This document shows, piece by piece, positions 17,242-25,210 of a stretch of 64,000 nucleotides of DNA. Position 1 is the stretch's first letter; each line of letters opens with the position of its first letter. The stretch comes from Candidatus Zhuqueibacterota bacterium (lineage in GTDB: Bacteria; Zhuqueibacterota; Zhuqueibacteria; Zhuqueibacterales; Zhuqueibacteraceae). The stretch lies in the NCBI GenBank assembly GCA_022616415.1, contig JAKEEU010000128.1:27987-91986 (forward strand), read 5' to 3'. A model generated the notes under the pieces. It worked only from the letters and a program-made list of their open reading frames with translations, was not told the origin of the DNA and made no database searches. The position numbers were made by a program, and so were the translations under genes.

Positions 17242-17664
17242 ATGGGAATATTTGAATGGTTCGGAGAGAGTTATAATCCCGGTCCGGCAGGGTCGGTTGA
17301 ATTTGGCAATCGCAAACGCCCCAAGCGTCCGCGTTATCAGGTGATGGCACGCTTTACGATTGCTCTTGTCTTGCTCGGGCCGGCGTGCTATTTGATATTT
17401 TCTAACGTCGATAACGCAAACGCGAAAGCCATTGCTATTGTTTTGGGTATTGCTTATCTTGCTCTTGGCTATTTCGTGCATCCCGCGCCGGACACGAGCA
17501 ATCTCGGTTGGTTTGGCGGTTTGATTGATCACCCTTTTCGATATTCAGATGACGTCAACCGTTTTTTGATCGTGCTCGAATTTTTTCTGCTTCCGGCTCG
17601 CTTCGTGGCCGAGTCGATTGTTGATTTCATCATTCTGGTGCGGAACAATGAGGTAAGAGATTAA
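17242..17664 (+). CDS. small membrane protein with two or three helices
   Basis: No family was recognised. The product of about 140 residues has hydrophobic helices MARFTIALVLLGPACYLIF and AIAIVLGIAYLALGYFV and a final amphipathic stretch (FLIVLEFFLLPARFVAESIV). A GTG at 17221 overlapping the VWA stop would allow translation coupling, but GGAGGG at 17232-17237 fits the ATG at 17242 better. Its close packing behind the VWA gene suggests a shared transcript. Confidence 0.55.
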   Translation: MGIFEWFGESYNPGPAGSVEFGNRKRPKRPRYQVMARFTIALVLLGPACYLIFSNVDNANAKAIAIVLGIAYLALGYFVHPAPDTSNLGWFGGLIDHPFRYSDDVNRFLIVLEFFLLPARFVAESIVDFIILVRNNEVRD

Positions 17665-17670
17665 GGACAA

Positions 17671-18270
17671 ATGGGAAGTGAAACATCAAATATGGACATC
17701 GAAGAAAAAGTTAAAAACTGGTTTATACCGCTTTCCCATGGCGACAAAACGTTGGGACAGGCGTACCAGGAACTTCAATCATTTGGCCTGAAGCAAAGTG
17801 AGATCCCTTACATTATCCAACTTGTTGAGAACCCCAAATTCGATCTCCCCGGATTTGACCTCTTTCACGGCGCCGTCAATCTGCAAACGCATGACTATAT
17901 TCATATCATTCTCGGGCGAGGTCTGTTGCCCAAAGACGAGGCCTTTGTGATCGGATTTACGATGGGCAGTACCGACCGCGTGACCACCAGCGAAGAACGT
18001 CTGTATGCCTTTTTTGCGAAATATCTATATCCAAGAGAATACCGCTTTACCGATGAAGATGTTCGTGTGTTTAAAGATGCCTTGCGACTCGGCTTTATTT
18101 CGGATTGTAAGCCCCTCTCTCAAATTGACTATTCCCCACACTTGCATCGGCCATTGCGTGAAATTCGTAAAGCCTTGGGCATAGAAGAAGATCTGCTGAG
18201 GGCTTATTACGCGATAGAAAAGCGGCGATACCCCAATTCACCTGAAAGTCAGAGATTGCTTGAATCGTAG
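17671..18270 (+). CDS. COQ4-like protein with HDxxHx11E motif
   Basis: The 199-residue soluble protein contains HDYIHIILGRGLLPKDE, which reproduces the HDxxH-(11)-E metal-binding motif of the COQ4 family (ubiquinone biosynthesis). The surrounding helical pattern, with FDLFHGAVNLQTHDYIH before and FVIGFTMGST after, also fits. COQ4 in eukaryotes binds zinc and takes part in quinone head-group chemistry. A small bacterial form next to a VWA and transporter cluster is unusual and its role is unknown. It is flanked by a duplicated VWA fragment, so it may be a late insertion. Confidence 0.6.
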   Translation: MGSETSNMDIEEKVKNWFIPLSHGDKTLGQAYQELQSFGLKQSEIPYIIQLVENPKFDLPGFDLFHGAVNLQTHDYIHIILGRGLLPKDEAFVIGFTMGSTDRVTTSEERLYAFFAKYLYPREYRFTDEDVRVFKDALRLGFISDCKPLSQIDYSPHLHRPLREIRKALGIEEDLLRAYYAIEKRRYPNSPESQRLLES

Positions 18271-18423
18271 TATGCCATCGGCTTATGCATCAAAGAAGAT
18301 TATCCGCTGCGGCAATATGCCGTCTCCTATCGCGCCGCCGATAATTTTCAAGACTTGGCCAAAGCGCTGGAAGCGACGGTGGCGGAGACGGAGTTTTATG
18401 ATGCGAGAACGTTTGAGGCATTA
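18271..18423 (+). pseudogene. duplicated 3' fragment of the VWA gene
   Basis: Directly after the COQ4-like stop the DNA reads YAIGLCIKEDYPLRQYAVSY and on to ALEATVAETEFYDARTFEAL, nearly identical to the end of the VWA protein encoded at 17044-17195. There is no start and the frame then diverges. The direct repeat brackets the membrane-protein and COQ4-like genes (17225-18270), as if these were inserted into a tandem duplication or left by deletion of a second VWA copy. Confidence 0.8.
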
Positions 18424-18627
18424 TGTCTCATCAGCTCCACAGTTGTATCGGTTTGGTCTTCTCTTAAGCACAATATTTTTGGCTTACGGTGCTTTTGCAA
18501 TAATCTATTATGCGCGAGAGCAGATCGCAAAGTATAAGTTTATTTGCATGAGCACCTGAATTGCTGTAAATTTGAGGAAGGCTGTTTTGCTGAATCGAGC
18601 TATGTGCAATTGTATTTTATGGAGTGA

Positions 18628-19182
18628 ATGCCAATGACTCGCAAAAAGAAAGAACCGCAAAATCAAACGTCATCACGATATCCTATGGCAGCGGACAAAG
18701 TCCGTGAGAAGCCACACAAGATTTCCGAGGTACAGGCTGAGTATGGCATCATCGTACAAACAGGTAAATCGGATAATCCCAAAATCTTGAAGACTTATTC
18801 AAGCCGTTTGGCAGAGCAAAAACGAAAGCTGGTGGCTAAATCCGCGAAGCTAAGCATCGCCTCACCCCGATATATTGCCGGCGTCGAAATGCCCGATACC
18901 GTTTGGCAATTTGCCAGAAAAAATGCGCTTTTCCCGCATTTGGAAACGGCACTACGCTTGGTGCATGAGTGTTTCCCAGAGGTCAAAAGCATCAAACTCG
19001 CTTATGAATTTGATTGGGAAATTAAAAACGAAAGCTGGATCGCAATCAACATCCAAGTTCCCGGAGAAGTTGACAACGTCCTGAAGCAGTATTTATTCTT
19101 TAATCGTCAAATCCCGCAACAAATTCTACCTGATAAAAGCGATAAAATTCTGCTCGGCATCGGCGGGCTTGGCAACCCATGA
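18628..19182 (+). CDS. hypothetical soluble protein
   Basis: No family was recognised. The 184 residues start with a basic, disordered-looking tail (MTRKKKEPQNQTSSRYP) followed by a mixed alpha/beta region (IASPRYIAGVEMPDTVWQF, then SIKLAYEFDWEIKNESWIAI). There is no signal peptide or membrane helix. It stands between two OmpA-fused binding proteins but differs from its neighbours in being cytoplasmic. The start is 18628 or the ATG two codons later. Confidence 0.5.
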   Translation: MPMTRKKKEPQNQTSSRYPMAADKVREKPHKISEVQAEYGIIVQTGKSDNPKILKTYSSRLAEQKRKLVAKSAKLSIASPRYIAGVEMPDTVWQFARKNALFPHLETALRLVHECFPEVKSIKLAYEFDWEIKNESWIAINIQVPGEVDNVLKQYLFFNRQIPQQILPDKSDKILLGIGGLGNP

Positions 19183-19252
19183 GCGCATTGAAGCTAAATT
19201 AGAAAACCAGTTTTTTTAAAAGCAACAAGCGACCAGTAACAAGCAACCAGTC

Positions 19253-20821
19253 ATGCCCATCAAACGCTCAACCATCGGCGTCTTTCTGCTGCTCGTCTTA
19301 GGGGCTTTGGCCATCGGGGTGTGGAAATTTCTCGCACCCCGTTTTTTTGCCAAAGGCCAAGTGGCCACCTCGGATGCGGCGAAGATTCAAGGCAAAATTG
19401 CGGGCGCCGGTGACAATTATATTGGCTACGAATTCATCCGCTCCAGCGAGATGAAGCGCGCGCTCAGCCAACAAGGCTTCTTGTTGGATTGGCAGGAAGA
19501 CAATGGTGATTATCGAAAACGTCTTACTGAATTCGCCCAGGGCAATTACGATTTCATCGTTCTGCCGATCAACTCGTATTTGACTCACGGCGCGGCGCAC
19601 AAATTCCCCGGTGTTATCACCACAGTTATCAGCGAGTCCAAAGGCGCAGATGCGATTGTCGGCTACGCGGATCGGGTGACTGCCACGAATGGTCACGAGG
19701 TTAAAATCAATGCGCTGAACAACGCCAATCTTCGCATCGCGTTCACGCCGGATTCGCCCAGCTCGTTTCTCTTGAGCATTCCGGTGGTGCACTTCGGCCT
19801 CGACCAGCTTCGTTTTGCTGGCCCGTGGCGCGTTGAAGCGCAAGGCTCGAAAGATGCGCTGGAAAAACTCCAAAAAAAGCTCGTGGACGTGGCGATTCTC
19901 TGGGAGCCGGATGTGTCGCGCGCGCTCGAGATCAACGGCGTCAAGGTCATTTTCAGCTCGGAACAAGTGCGCGGCTTGATTATCGACGTCATCGTGTTCA
20001 GCCGCGAGGCGATTCGCAAGCGTCCGGAACTGGTGAAGATGTTTCATCGCGACTATTTCCGCGCCATCCAAATTTACACCAATGACCGGCCACGCATGAC
20101 CAAAGAGTTTGCGAAATCTGCCGACCTCAGCGAAAAAGCCATTGAGAACATTCTCAACAAAATTGATTATGCCGATCTCGCGGAGAACGCGCTGCAATGG
20201 TTCAATCTCAGGAGCAGTGGCGTCGTCGGTGACGAACAGATTATCAACTCCATTCGCTCGATCACGGACATTATGATCCGCAATGGCGAGCTGAATACCG
20301 ATCCGCTGGAAAACAATCCTTTTCTCATCACCAACCGCGATTTCGTGGCGGAGCTGTATCAAAGCGGCGGCCTCGCCAGCTTGGGCGCGCCACCTACCGC
20401 GCCGAAAGATTTTGCCCCGCTTTCTGAGGGAGAATGGAAAGCGCTGCGCGAAATCGGCACGATGGCGATTCGCCCGATCACGTTTCAACAAAGTGCGGGC
20501 ATCTTGGCTCTCGCCGGCAAGCTGGAGGTCGATGCCGCCGCACAGGCGCTCATCAATAACTATCCACAATATCGCGTTCTCATCAAAGGCCACACCTCGC
20601 GCGGCAACGTTGCCGAAGCCGATCTCAAGCTGTCACAGGATCGCGCCGAGGCGGTAAAAAAATATCTCGAGGTGGTGCATGGCATCGATCCCGACCGTCT
20701 GCGCGCCGTCGGGTTGGGTTCAGCGGAACCCCTCCCCCGCTTGCCTAATGAATCCGAACGCGCGTATCAGTATCGCCTGCCGAGAGTCGAGTTCGTGTTG
20801 GTCGAGGAAAATGCGATTTGA
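19253..20821 (+). CDS. substrate-binding protein fused to OmpA domain (second copy)
   Basis: An N-terminal membrane anchor (STIGVFLLLVLGALAIGVW) is followed by a NMT1/SsuA-like binding domain: GYEFIRSSEMKRAL, FAQGNYDFIVLPINSYLTH, RIAFTPDSPSSFLLSIPVVH and DVAILWEPDVSRALE. An OmpA-like domain begins near residue 405 (MAIRPITFQQSAGILAL, VLIKGHTSRGN, LKLSQDRAEAVKKYL). It shares architecture with the protein at 14581 but little close sequence. The uncleaved helix would tie it to the inner membrane while OmpA grips peptidoglycan, bridging both layers. No strong ribosome binding site is visible. Confidence 0.8.
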   Translation: MPIKRSTIGVFLLLVLGALAIGVWKFLAPRFFAKGQVATSDAAKIQGKIAGAGDNYIGYEFIRSSEMKRALSQQGFLLDWQEDNGDYRKRLTEFAQGNYDFIVLPINSYLTHGAAHKFPGVITTVISESKGADAIVGYADRVTATNGHEVKINALNNANLRIAFTPDSPSSFLLSIPVVHFGLDQLRFAGPWRVEAQGSKDALEKLQKKLVDVAILWEPDVSRALEINGVKVIFSSEQVRGLIIDVIVFSREAIRKRPELVKMFHRDYFRAIQIYTNDRPRMTKEFAKSADLSEKAIENILNKIDYADLAENALQWFNLRSSGVVGDEQIINSIRSITDIMIRNGELNTDPLENNPFLITNRDFVAELYQSGGLASLGAPPTAPKDFAPLSEGEWKALREIGTMAIRPITFQQSAGILALAGKLEVDAAAQALINNYPQYRVLIKGHTSRGNVAEADLKLSQDRAEAVKKYLEVVHGIDPDRLRAVGLGSAEPLPRLPNESERAYQYRLPRVEFVLVEENAI

Positions 20822-20823
20822 AA

Positions 20824-20872
20824 ATTCGTGAAACGTGAAGCGTAAGGCGTAAAACGTAAAGCGTAAAACGTA
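20824..20872. repeat. tandem AAACGTRA-type short repeat
   Basis: After the second OmpA-fusion stop the DNA runs through about five loose copies of a 7-10 base unit (AAACGTGAAGCGTAAGGCGT, then AAAACGTAAAGCG). The same words make up the array at 25048-25131 and appear at 27040 and 27410. It is probably an interspersed repeat family and not a coding signal. Confidence 0.6.
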
Positions 20873-20884
20873 ATAAAGCCGAAT

Positions 20885-21814
20885 TTGAGAAATTCAGCCG
20901 CCGTGAATTCTGAAAGTCCGACAAAGCCGCCGGCATTCGATTCGACGCCCGGTGCCATTGAAAAATACATTTTGAGCGAAACCCTGCAAAATCCGCTGAC
21001 GACATTTTCTGCGGCGGTCGCGATTTTGTCCGGTCTGTACATGCTGGCCTTTGGCGCCAACAACGCCTCTCTCCTGCTCGCGCTCGGCGCCGGTGTTCTT
21101 AGTGTTGGGACGTTCATCTTCAACTATTTTATCCGCGGCGAGCGCTTGGCGCAGGATTATGTGCGTAAGCAGTTGGAGCAGCGGCGCGCCAATCGTGAAA
21201 ACGAGATCGTCATCATACACGACGAATTTCGCCGGTTGAATGATAAAGAAGGCGAGCAAGCGGCGCTGGAATTGCATCAAGCGTATCAAAAATTCAAAAG
21301 CTTTTTGCAAGCTCGCGAGGCACGAGGCACTGCGATGATGAAATCGATGCGCCTGCAAATTCTTGCCGAGGATACATATTTTCAAGGCGTCGAGGTGCTG
21401 CGTACTGCCGCGGGGATTACGCGCGCGCTGCAGGAGATCAATGTCGAGAAACTGCAACGTGAAGTGCAGGATTGGCAAAAGCTGCGGGATGCCGAATCCG
21501 TCGATCATCGTGAGTTGAGCGCGCTGGAGCGTCGTATCGAGTTGAATCAACAGCGGATCAATTCTTATCGTCAACGGCAAAGCGCATTGGCAGAATTATT
21601 TGCTGAAGCGGAGGCTTGCGAAGCGAGCCTTGAAGAAGCGTACATGCAATTTGCCGGCGCCGAATCCGCTGTGGCTTTGCCAAAATCCAATGTCGATAAT
21701 GCCATCACGCGCCTGGAAACGGCGGTGGCGGCGGCGCGGCGAGTTGAAACCAGGATCAAAAATATGAGTGCGGCAGATGAGATTTATCTGGCCGCTAGCG
21801 AGAAGGCCAATTAG
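20885..21814 (+). CDS. membrane-anchored coiled-coil protein
   Basis: No family was recognised. After a short polar N-terminus, two hydrophobic segments (TFSAAVAILSGLYMLAFGAN and SLLLALGAGVLSVGTFIFNY, about residues 38-80) precede about 230 residues of charged heptad-like helix (LEQRRANRENEIVIIHDEF, VEKLQREVQDWQKLRDAES, RQRQSALAELFAEAEACEA). The long helix would extend into the cytoplasm. No ATG start is available: a TTG at 20885 or GTG at 20903 must be used, and neither has a good ribosome binding site. Its place just before the PspA-like gene suggests that the two coiled coils interact. Confidence 0.6.
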   Translation: MRNSAAVNSESPTKPPAFDSTPGAIEKYILSETLQNPLTTFSAAVAILSGLYMLAFGANNASLLLALGAGVLSVGTFIFNYFIRGERLAQDYVRKQLEQRRANRENEIVIIHDEFRRLNDKEGEQAALELHQAYQKFKSFLQAREARGTAMMKSMRLQILAEDTYFQGVEVLRTAAGITRALQEINVEKLQREVQDWQKLRDAESVDHRELSALERRIELNQQRINSYRQRQSALAELFAEAEACEASLEEAYMQFAGAESAVALPKSNVDNAITRLETAVAAARRVETRIKNMSAADEIYLAASEKAN

Positions 21815-21839
21815 ATCCCAATATGTCAATAGGTGCTTT

Positions 21840-22991
21840 ATGACTGAACTTAAAAATCTCATTGCGGCCGGCGAAAGCTCGCATCTCGAATTTAAATCCG
21901 AGCAAGTCAAGCCCGAGGATTTAGCTAAAGAAATAGTTTCTTTTCTCAATTTTCAAGGCGGCAAAATTCTGCTCGGCGTTGAGGATGACGGCACGATTTC
22001 CGGTGTCTCCCGTCCGGATGTGGAAGAGTGGGTAATCAACATCTGCCGCAACAATGTTGTGCCACAGATCATACCCGGCTATCAGGAGTTTACTGTAGAA
22101 GGCAAAGCCGTCGTTGTGCTCGGCATTCCTGCCGGAATAGCCAAACCGTATCATACACAAAAAGGCGATTACTACATTCGCGCCGGCAGCACCGCGCGCA
22201 AAGCTTCACGTGAGGAGCTTTCGCGCCTGTTTCAAGATTCCGGCTTGATTCATTATGAAACGACGCCGATTTCAGGAACCACGTTAGCCGAGTTGAATTG
22301 GCAACGGCTCCATGATTATTTCCTCAATCTGCATCCAGCGCACCTCAATCTCAATGATGAAGATGAAAACGCGCGCAACAAAATGCTGCAGAATCTCGAC
22401 ATTTTGGCACAAGCTGACGGTTCGACGACTGTTGTGGGCATGTTGATGTTTGGCCTGCAACCGGAGCGTCATTTGCCGCAAAGTGAAGTTTTGTTTGCCC
22501 ATTTCAAAGGAAAAGAAATTAGTGACGAGTTGCTGGATCGCAAAAGTCTCACCGGTCCGCTGCCGCAAATTATCGAGGATGCGCAGCGAGTGTTGAATTT
22601 AAATTTGCAAACCGCTTCCCAGATTGAAGGCATGAAGCGAATCGATCACGTCATTTTTCCAGACAAAGTTTTGCGCGAGCTGATTATCAACGCGTTGCTA
22701 CACCGTCGTTGGGGCCTCATGGGAAATGTGAGAATCTTCTTGTTTGAGGATCGCTTACAGATCAGCAGTCCCGGTCGCTTGCCTAATGGTGTGACGATTG
22801 AAAAAATGAAAGAGTCAACCCACGTTCCGCGCAACCCTATTCTGATGAAATTTTTGCAGGATTATCACTTCGTCGAAAAGCTCGGACGTGGCATTCCGAT
22901 GGTCGTTCGTGAAATGAAAAAGCTCGGCGTTCGCGAACCGGATTTTCACGAAAGCGGTGAGGAATTTATGGTGACGCTTTATCGAGAATGA
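21840..22991 (+). CDS. AlbA_2 (Schlafen-like) domain transcriptional regulator-type protein
   Basis: The N-terminal part is an AlbA_2/divergent AAA_4 domain: ESSHLEFKSEQVKPEDLAKE, then IVSFLNFQGGKILLGVEDDG and YYIRAGSTARKASREEL. The C-terminal part has HATPase-like and winged-helix features of the RecG-like helicase-C family (RELIINALLHRRWGLMGNV, ISSPGRLPNGVTIEKM, GRGIPMVVREMKKLG). Such proteins are usually annotated as ATP-binding or RecG-related transcriptional regulators. The start at 21840 follows the coiled-coil gene after 25 bases. It might control the cluster or be cargo inserted within it. Confidence 0.8.
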   Translation: MTELKNLIAAGESSHLEFKSEQVKPEDLAKEIVSFLNFQGGKILLGVEDDGTISGVSRPDVEEWVINICRNNVVPQIIPGYQEFTVEGKAVVVLGIPAGIAKPYHTQKGDYYIRAGSTARKASREELSRLFQDSGLIHYETTPISGTTLAELNWQRLHDYFLNLHPAHLNLNDEDENARNKMLQNLDILAQADGSTTVVGMLMFGLQPERHLPQSEVLFAHFKGKEISDELLDRKSLTGPLPQIIEDAQRVLNLNLQTASQIEGMKRIDHVIFPDKVLRELIINALLHRRWGLMGNVRIFLFEDRLQISSPGRLPNGVTIEKMKESTHVPRNPILMKFLQDYHFVEKLGRGIPMVVREMKKLGVREPDFHESGEEFMVTLYRE

Positions 22992-23042
22992 TTGAAACAT
23001 TTCCATATTTTTTACAAGCAAACAAAAAAGGAGAAATAAAAG

Positions 23043-23882
23043 ATGGAAGAACAACCTGGCATCCTGCAAGCGTTGTGGCGCTTCATCACGTTCTATCGTG
23101 TCCGCAAAGCGCTCGGCCTCGTGCGCGCAGCCAACAAACAGTTCACCGGCTCGACCTCCGGCATCCGCGACGCCTTCGATATCGAAATGAATCAGAAGGT
23201 GCAGGAATATAAACAACTCGAATCCGCGGTGGCCGAAGTTGAAAACGTCATCGAAAGCAAGCGTCTCGAATTGGAGCGCTTGAATAACGAGGAAAAAGAA
23301 CTGCTGAAAAAACGCGAAGGCGCGCTGGCCCTGGCGGAAAAGTCGCAGGTCGAGGGCAACAACGACGCCTTTGCGCAGCATCAAGCCGCGTTCACGCGCT
23401 TTCAAAGCCGCATCAACGAGGCTGAGGAACGGCAGAAATCGTTGGCCGAGCAAACCAAGCAATATGAAGACAGCATGAAAAAATACATGCTGCAGCTCAC
23501 GAAGATGCAGGCGTACGTCCAATCGCTGCCCGCGAAAAAAGCCGAGGCGATTGCGGATTTTGTTTCGGCGAAAAGAATTATCGAATTGAATCACAGGCTG
23601 ATGGGCATCAAGACTTCGTTTGAAGAGGGGCCGGTGTCGCTGGTGCTCGAAGAAAATCGCCGGCTCACGGCGCAAGCGCGCGTTACTGAAAAGATGGCCG
23701 GCACCAGTGTCGAGCTGCAAGACACGATGTATGCCGACGCCGGCCGCTCTTCCGAAAGCGGCGATGTTTTCACCAAGATGCTCGCCGCGCGCAAGGCGCA
23801 GAAGGAAACGCAAGCGGCGCCGGCGGAAAAAGAGGCTGCCAAGCAAACGGCCGGCTCCGGCAATGATCGTCCGAAAATCTAA
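23043..23882 (+). CDS. PspA/IM30-like coiled-coil protein
   Basis: The 279-residue product is almost entirely helical: MEEQPGILQALWRFITFYRV as an amphipathic membrane-binding start, then long heptads (VAEVENVIESKRLELERLNN, QSRINEAEERQKSLAEQTKQ) and a disordered Ala/Lys-rich tail. This is the shape of PspA/Vipp1 (ESCRT-III-like) proteins, which coat and repair the inner membrane, though residue-level similarity is only suggestive. An AAGGAG lies ahead of the ATG. With a PspF-like activator at 35.5 kb and envelope-binding proteins around it, an envelope-stress role is attractive but unproven. Confidence 0.55.
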   Translation: MEEQPGILQALWRFITFYRVRKALGLVRAANKQFTGSTSGIRDAFDIEMNQKVQEYKQLESAVAEVENVIESKRLELERLNNEEKELLKKREGALALAEKSQVEGNNDAFAQHQAAFTRFQSRINEAEERQKSLAEQTKQYEDSMKKYMLQLTKMQAYVQSLPAKKAEAIADFVSAKRIIELNHRLMGIKTSFEEGPVSLVLEENRRLTAQARVTEKMAGTSVELQDTMYADAGRSSESGDVFTKMLAARKAQKETQAAPAEKEAAKQTAGSGNDRPKI

Positions 23883-23936
23883 ATGGAGTGTTGGATTTTT
23901 GGATTAATGGAGTTTTGGATTCTTGGATTACTGAAA
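23883..23936. repeat. ATGGAGTTTTGGATT direct repeats
   Basis: Between the PspA-like gene and the third binding protein the DNA repeats ATGGAGTGTTGGATTTTTGG and ATGGAGTTTTGGATTCTTGG, with GGATTA words after each. The same vocabulary forms the long inverted repeat at 26041-26147. Confidence 0.65.
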
Positions 23937-23949
23937 CGGAGAAATTCAA

Positions 23950-25050
23950 ATGAACCGCAATAAGATTTTTGTCACACTTTTTGCTGTCTGTCTTCTCATC
24001 TTCTTAGTTTTGACTTTTGTCGTTACGCCAAATTCGACGACTTTTGCTCAAAACAAAAAGCCCAAGTTCACGCTGATGTGGTCGATCTACGTCGGCTGGA
24101 TGCCGTGGCCGTATGCGGCGGAATCCGGCATCATCAAAAAATGGGCGGACAAATACGGCATCGAGATCGAGGTGCGACAGGCTGATTATATTCCCTCCAT
24201 CGAAGCTTATGTCGCCGGCAAGGCGGAGGCTTGTGTGATGACGAACATGGAATGTCTCGATATGCCGGCGGCTTCGGGAATTGACAATACGGTCGTCGTG
24301 GCCGGCGATTTTTCGAATGGCAACGACGTGCTTTATACGCGCGACGATCTGCAAGTTCCGCAACTGCGCGGCAAGCAGGTTGCATTGGTGGAGTTGTCGG
24401 TGTCGCATTATCTGCTCGTGCGCGCGCTCGAGTTGAAAGGTAACGGCCTGACCGAGAAAGACGTCAAAATTCTCAACACCAGCGACGCAGACATCGCGCC
24501 GGTTTTTGTTTCCAACCCTTCGCAGAAAGCCGTGGTGACGTGGAATCCGATGGCTTTGGAAATCGAGCAAACGCCCGGCGTGAAGCGCGTGTTCGACTCG
24601 GCGGCGATTCCCGGCGAGATTCTCGATTTGCTGGTGGTAAAAACCGACGTGCTGAAAAAAAATCCCCAGCTCGGCAAAGCGCTGGCGGGCGCCTGGTACG
24701 AGATCATGGGCATCATGTCCACGCGCAGCCCGGAAGCGGAAAAGGCCATCGCGCGCATGGCGGAATTGTCGGGCGCCACTCCGGCATCCTTCAAGCAGCA
24801 GCTTAAAACCACGGCGATGTATTATCGCGCTCAAGACGCTGTCGCATTCACGCAATCGCCCGAACTGTTCCGCAACATGGATTTCGTCCGCAAATTCTGC
24901 TTCGAACACAAGCTGCTCGGCGAAAACGCCAAATCAGTTGATGAGGTCGGTATCCAATTTCCCGATGGAAGAATTTTGGGCGATTCCAAAAACGTGAAGA
25001 TGCGGTTCTCGACGGAGCACATGCAAATGGCGGCGGCGGGGAAGCTGTAA
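23950..25050 (+). CDS. ABC transporter substrate-binding protein, NMT1/urea-type
   Basis: A signal peptide ends near TTFAQNKK. The mature protein has the NMT1-like binding fold: TLMWSIYVGWMPWPYAAESG, KWADKYGIEIEVRQADYI, YVAGKAEACVMTNMECLDMP and GKQVALVELSVSHYLLVRAL. The WSIYVGWMPW segment recalls binding proteins encoded near urea (guanidine) carboxylase genes; this is from memory and untested. Unlike the other two binding proteins of the cluster it has no OmpA domain. It is followed by permease and ATPase genes, completing an importer. Confidence 0.82.
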   Translation: MNRNKIFVTLFAVCLLIFLVLTFVVTPNSTTFAQNKKPKFTLMWSIYVGWMPWPYAAESGIIKKWADKYGIEIEVRQADYIPSIEAYVAGKAEACVMTNMECLDMPAASGIDNTVVVAGDFSNGNDVLYTRDDLQVPQLRGKQVALVELSVSHYLLVRALELKGNGLTEKDVKILNTSDADIAPVFVSNPSQKAVVTWNPMALEIEQTPGVKRVFDSAAIPGEILDLLVVKTDVLKKNPQLGKALAGAWYEIMGIMSTRSPEAEKAIARMAELSGATPASFKQQLKTTAMYYRAQDAVAFTQSPELFRNMDFVRKFCFEHKLLGENAKSVDEVGIQFPDGRILGDSKNVKMRFSTEHMQMAAAGKL

Positions 25051-25164
25051 AACGTAACTCGTAAAACGTAACTCGTAAAACGTAATTCGTAAGACGTAAT
25101 TCGTAAGACGTAACTCGTGAAACGTGTAACGGTCTCACGATGAAAGAGCGTTACACGTTTCACG
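25048..25164. repeat. six tandem 14-bp units and a 16-bp inverted repeat
   Basis: Six units of 14 bases (TAAAACGTAACTCG and variants) run from 25048 to 25131; the first three bases are the stop codon of the binding protein. The last unit, CGTGAAACGTGTAACG (25116-25131), is the exact complement of CGTTACACGTTTCACG at 25149-25164, giving a 16-pair hairpin with a 17-base loop. It may separate expression of binding protein and permease. The hairpin arm also occurs at 27405 and 27460. Confidence 0.85.
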
Positions 25165-25210
25165 TTACACGATCAAACCGAAAGACCAAAACGACGAGGA
25201 GATTCTCGCA

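Noticed and set aside
19298..20593. 431-codon minus-strand frame
   Set aside because: Antisense to the second OmpA-fused binding protein, whose motifs are clear; the antisense product is Arg/Asp-rich without pattern.
23883..23949. Possible guanidine (ykkC) riboswitch ahead of the urea-type binding protein
   Set aside because: The gap is too short and consists of GGATTA-type repeats; none of the conserved ykkC motifs are seen.
25048..25131. Regular 14-bp units that could suggest a CRISPR-like array
   Set aside because: The units are directly adjacent with no spacers and no cas gene is nearby; it is a simple tandem repeat.
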